The position numbers and the translations under genes are program-made. Shown in pieces: positions 5,628-6,374 of a stretch of 6,374 nucleotides of DNA (within the stretch, counting starts at the first letter, position 1; each line of letters opens with the position of its first letter). Origin of the DNA: an uncultured Alistipes sp. (lineage in GTDB: Bacteria > Bacteroidota > Bacteroidia > Bacteroidales > Rikenellaceae); the NCBI GenBank assembly GCA_949840605.1, contig CATKXN010000151.1, positions 1 through 6,374 of the forward strand, in the 5' to 3' direction. The notes beneath the pieces are model-generated. The model was not told the DNA's origin and ran no database searches. It worked only from the letters and a program-made list of their open reading frames with translations.

Positions 5628-6374
5628 TGTTTTTCCAAAATTTGCAGGGCGAACCTGCTCATGAAGCGGATGCCCGCGTCTATGGCCCTTTCGTCGGGTG
5701 AGAACGTCGCCGTATGGGGCCGCCCGGCCGCGGCGCCCACGCCCAGCCGGTAGAACAGCGACGGATATTGCCGGCAGTAGAACCCGAAATCCTCGGCCGT
5801 GGTCCTCAGGGCGAGCATCTCCACCCCGAATCCTTCGGTCCGGGCCAGTGCGACGGCCTTTTTGACCAGCGTCTCGTCGTTCACCACGCAGGGATAGCCG
5901 TGGCCGATCTCCATGCCGGTCTGCACGCCGTGGCGTTTGTCGATGTCCGCCGCGATGATCCCGATGCGGCGGTGGATGATCCCGCGTTCGCGTTCGTCGA
6001 ACGTGCGCAGCGTCCCCTCCATGTACACGTCGTCGGGCACGATGTTCGTCGCCCCGCCGGCCTCCACGCGGCCGATCGACAGCACGCACTCCTCGCCGTT
6101 GAGCGCGATGAGGCGCGTCAGCAGTTCGGCGCCCGCCGCCACGGGGTCTTTGAGCTGTCGGCGCATGGCGCCGTGGCCGCCCGTGCCGTGGATGCGGAAA
6201 CGCAGCTCGTCGCTTGCGGCCATGTATTTCCCGGCCCGGAACCCGAGGGTCCCGACCTCCAGCTGCGGTTCGACGTGTTGGCCCACCACGGCCCGCACGT
6301 CGTATCCGTCGAACGGCTTTTCGGCCAGCACCAGCGACGCTCCGCCGGGGTTGCACTCCTCGCCGGGCTGGAAC
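5624..6374 (-). CDS. M20D-family metallo-amidohydrolase, C-terminal part (5' end outside window)
   Basis: This is a zinc-dependent amidohydrolase of the hippurate hydrolase/N-acyl-amino-acid deacylase type, which splits acyl or peptide amide bonds; the exact substrate cannot be told from sequence. The frame enters from the right edge at base 6373 and gives 249 residues. The family usually has about 390, so the first part of the catalytic domain, with its Cys-x-His metal motif, is missing from view. The visible sequence opens at FQPGEE, whose two glutamates are by family the catalytic base and a metal ligand. H33 in VVGQHV is a further ligand. GTGGHGAM (H67) lies in the dimerisation domain and is followed by GGATNIVPDDVYMEGTLRTF. 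TAEDFGFY (about 192-199) and H220 in GRPHTATF close the active site. A GTG at 6331 is not the start, since conserved sequence lies upstream of it. One oddity is MRRQLKDP after GHGA, where relatives usually have a proline-containing sequence such as LPQ or xPH. It lies immediately upstream of RNase R. Confidence 0.9.
   Translation of the reverse strand, partial: FQPGEECNPGGASLVLAEKPFDGYDVRAVVGQHVEPQLEVGTLGFRAGKYMAASDELRFRIHGTGGHGAMRRQLKDPVAAGAELLTRLIALNGEECVLSIGRVEAGGATNIVPDDVYMEGTLRTFDERERGIIHRRIGIIAADIDKRHGVQTGMEIGHGYPCVVNDETLVKKAVALARTEGFGVEMLALRTTAEDFGFYCRQYPSLFYRLGVGAAAGRPHTATFSPDERAIDAGIRFMSRFALQILEKQ

Noticed and set aside
3330..5753. 807-residue open frame on the plus strand opposite RNase R
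   Set aside because: Its composition is that of an antisense shadow (Val, Asp, His, Arg and Leu repeats without a domain). It begins inside the terminator hairpin and runs against a complete, motif-verified RNase R.
5628..6356. N-terminal extension of RNase R to 989 residues in the same open frame
   Set aside because: The added residues are Arg/Gly-rich and overlap the real amidohydrolase in another frame. The RNase R winged-helix region begins just after the ATG at 5627, which also makes the ATGA junction.
1..6374. Mobile element, CRISPR array, tRNA/rRNA or undescribed defence-type system
   Set aside because: No terminal inverted repeats, transposase, regularly spaced repeats or RNA-gene signatures were seen. 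All DNA is covered by conserved housekeeping genes of uniform composition.

Overview
The window comes from a high-GC member of the Bacteroidota, most likely an Alistipes-like member of the Bacteroidales. This is inferred from three things: V-type ATPase genes in the order B-D-I-K, GC-rich coding sequence with A/T-rich initiation regions that lack Shine-Dalgarno sites, and a Bacteroidota-type M20D amidohydrolase. No rRNA or other taxonomic marker is present, so the genus is a guess.

Positions 1-3315 (+ strand) hold the 3' end of a V-type (V/A-type) ATPase operon: the last 123 residues of subunit B, then complete D (central stalk), I (membrane stator) and K (rotor ring). The genes are tightly packed: 6 nt between B and D, an ATGA overlap between D and I, and a 26-nt G-free A/T-rich leader before K. 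The products form a rotary machine. B, with A encoded upstream, makes the nucleotide-binding head, D is the shaft, K is the ion-carrying ring and I supplies the ion half-channels. Residues in K match the Na+-binding site known from Enterococcus hirae NtpK, so a Na+-coupled enzyme is predicted.

Positions 3316-3386 are the gap between convergent genes. It carries a perfect 16-bp inverted repeat flanked by A5/T5, which should terminate transcription in both directions.

Positions 3387-6374 (- strand) hold a second transcription unit. An M20D-family amidohydrolase, whose N-terminus lies beyond the window edge, is followed by a complete RNase R gene. The stop codon of the first overlaps the start codon of the second (ATGA), which suggests translational coupling.

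Every stretch is accounted for by well-known families. I found no mobile element, CRISPR array, tRNA, rRNA, riboswitch or undescribed system. The observations most worth following up are the predicted Na+ specificity, the apparently reduced subunit set of the ATPase, and the special translation leader of the rotor-ring gene.
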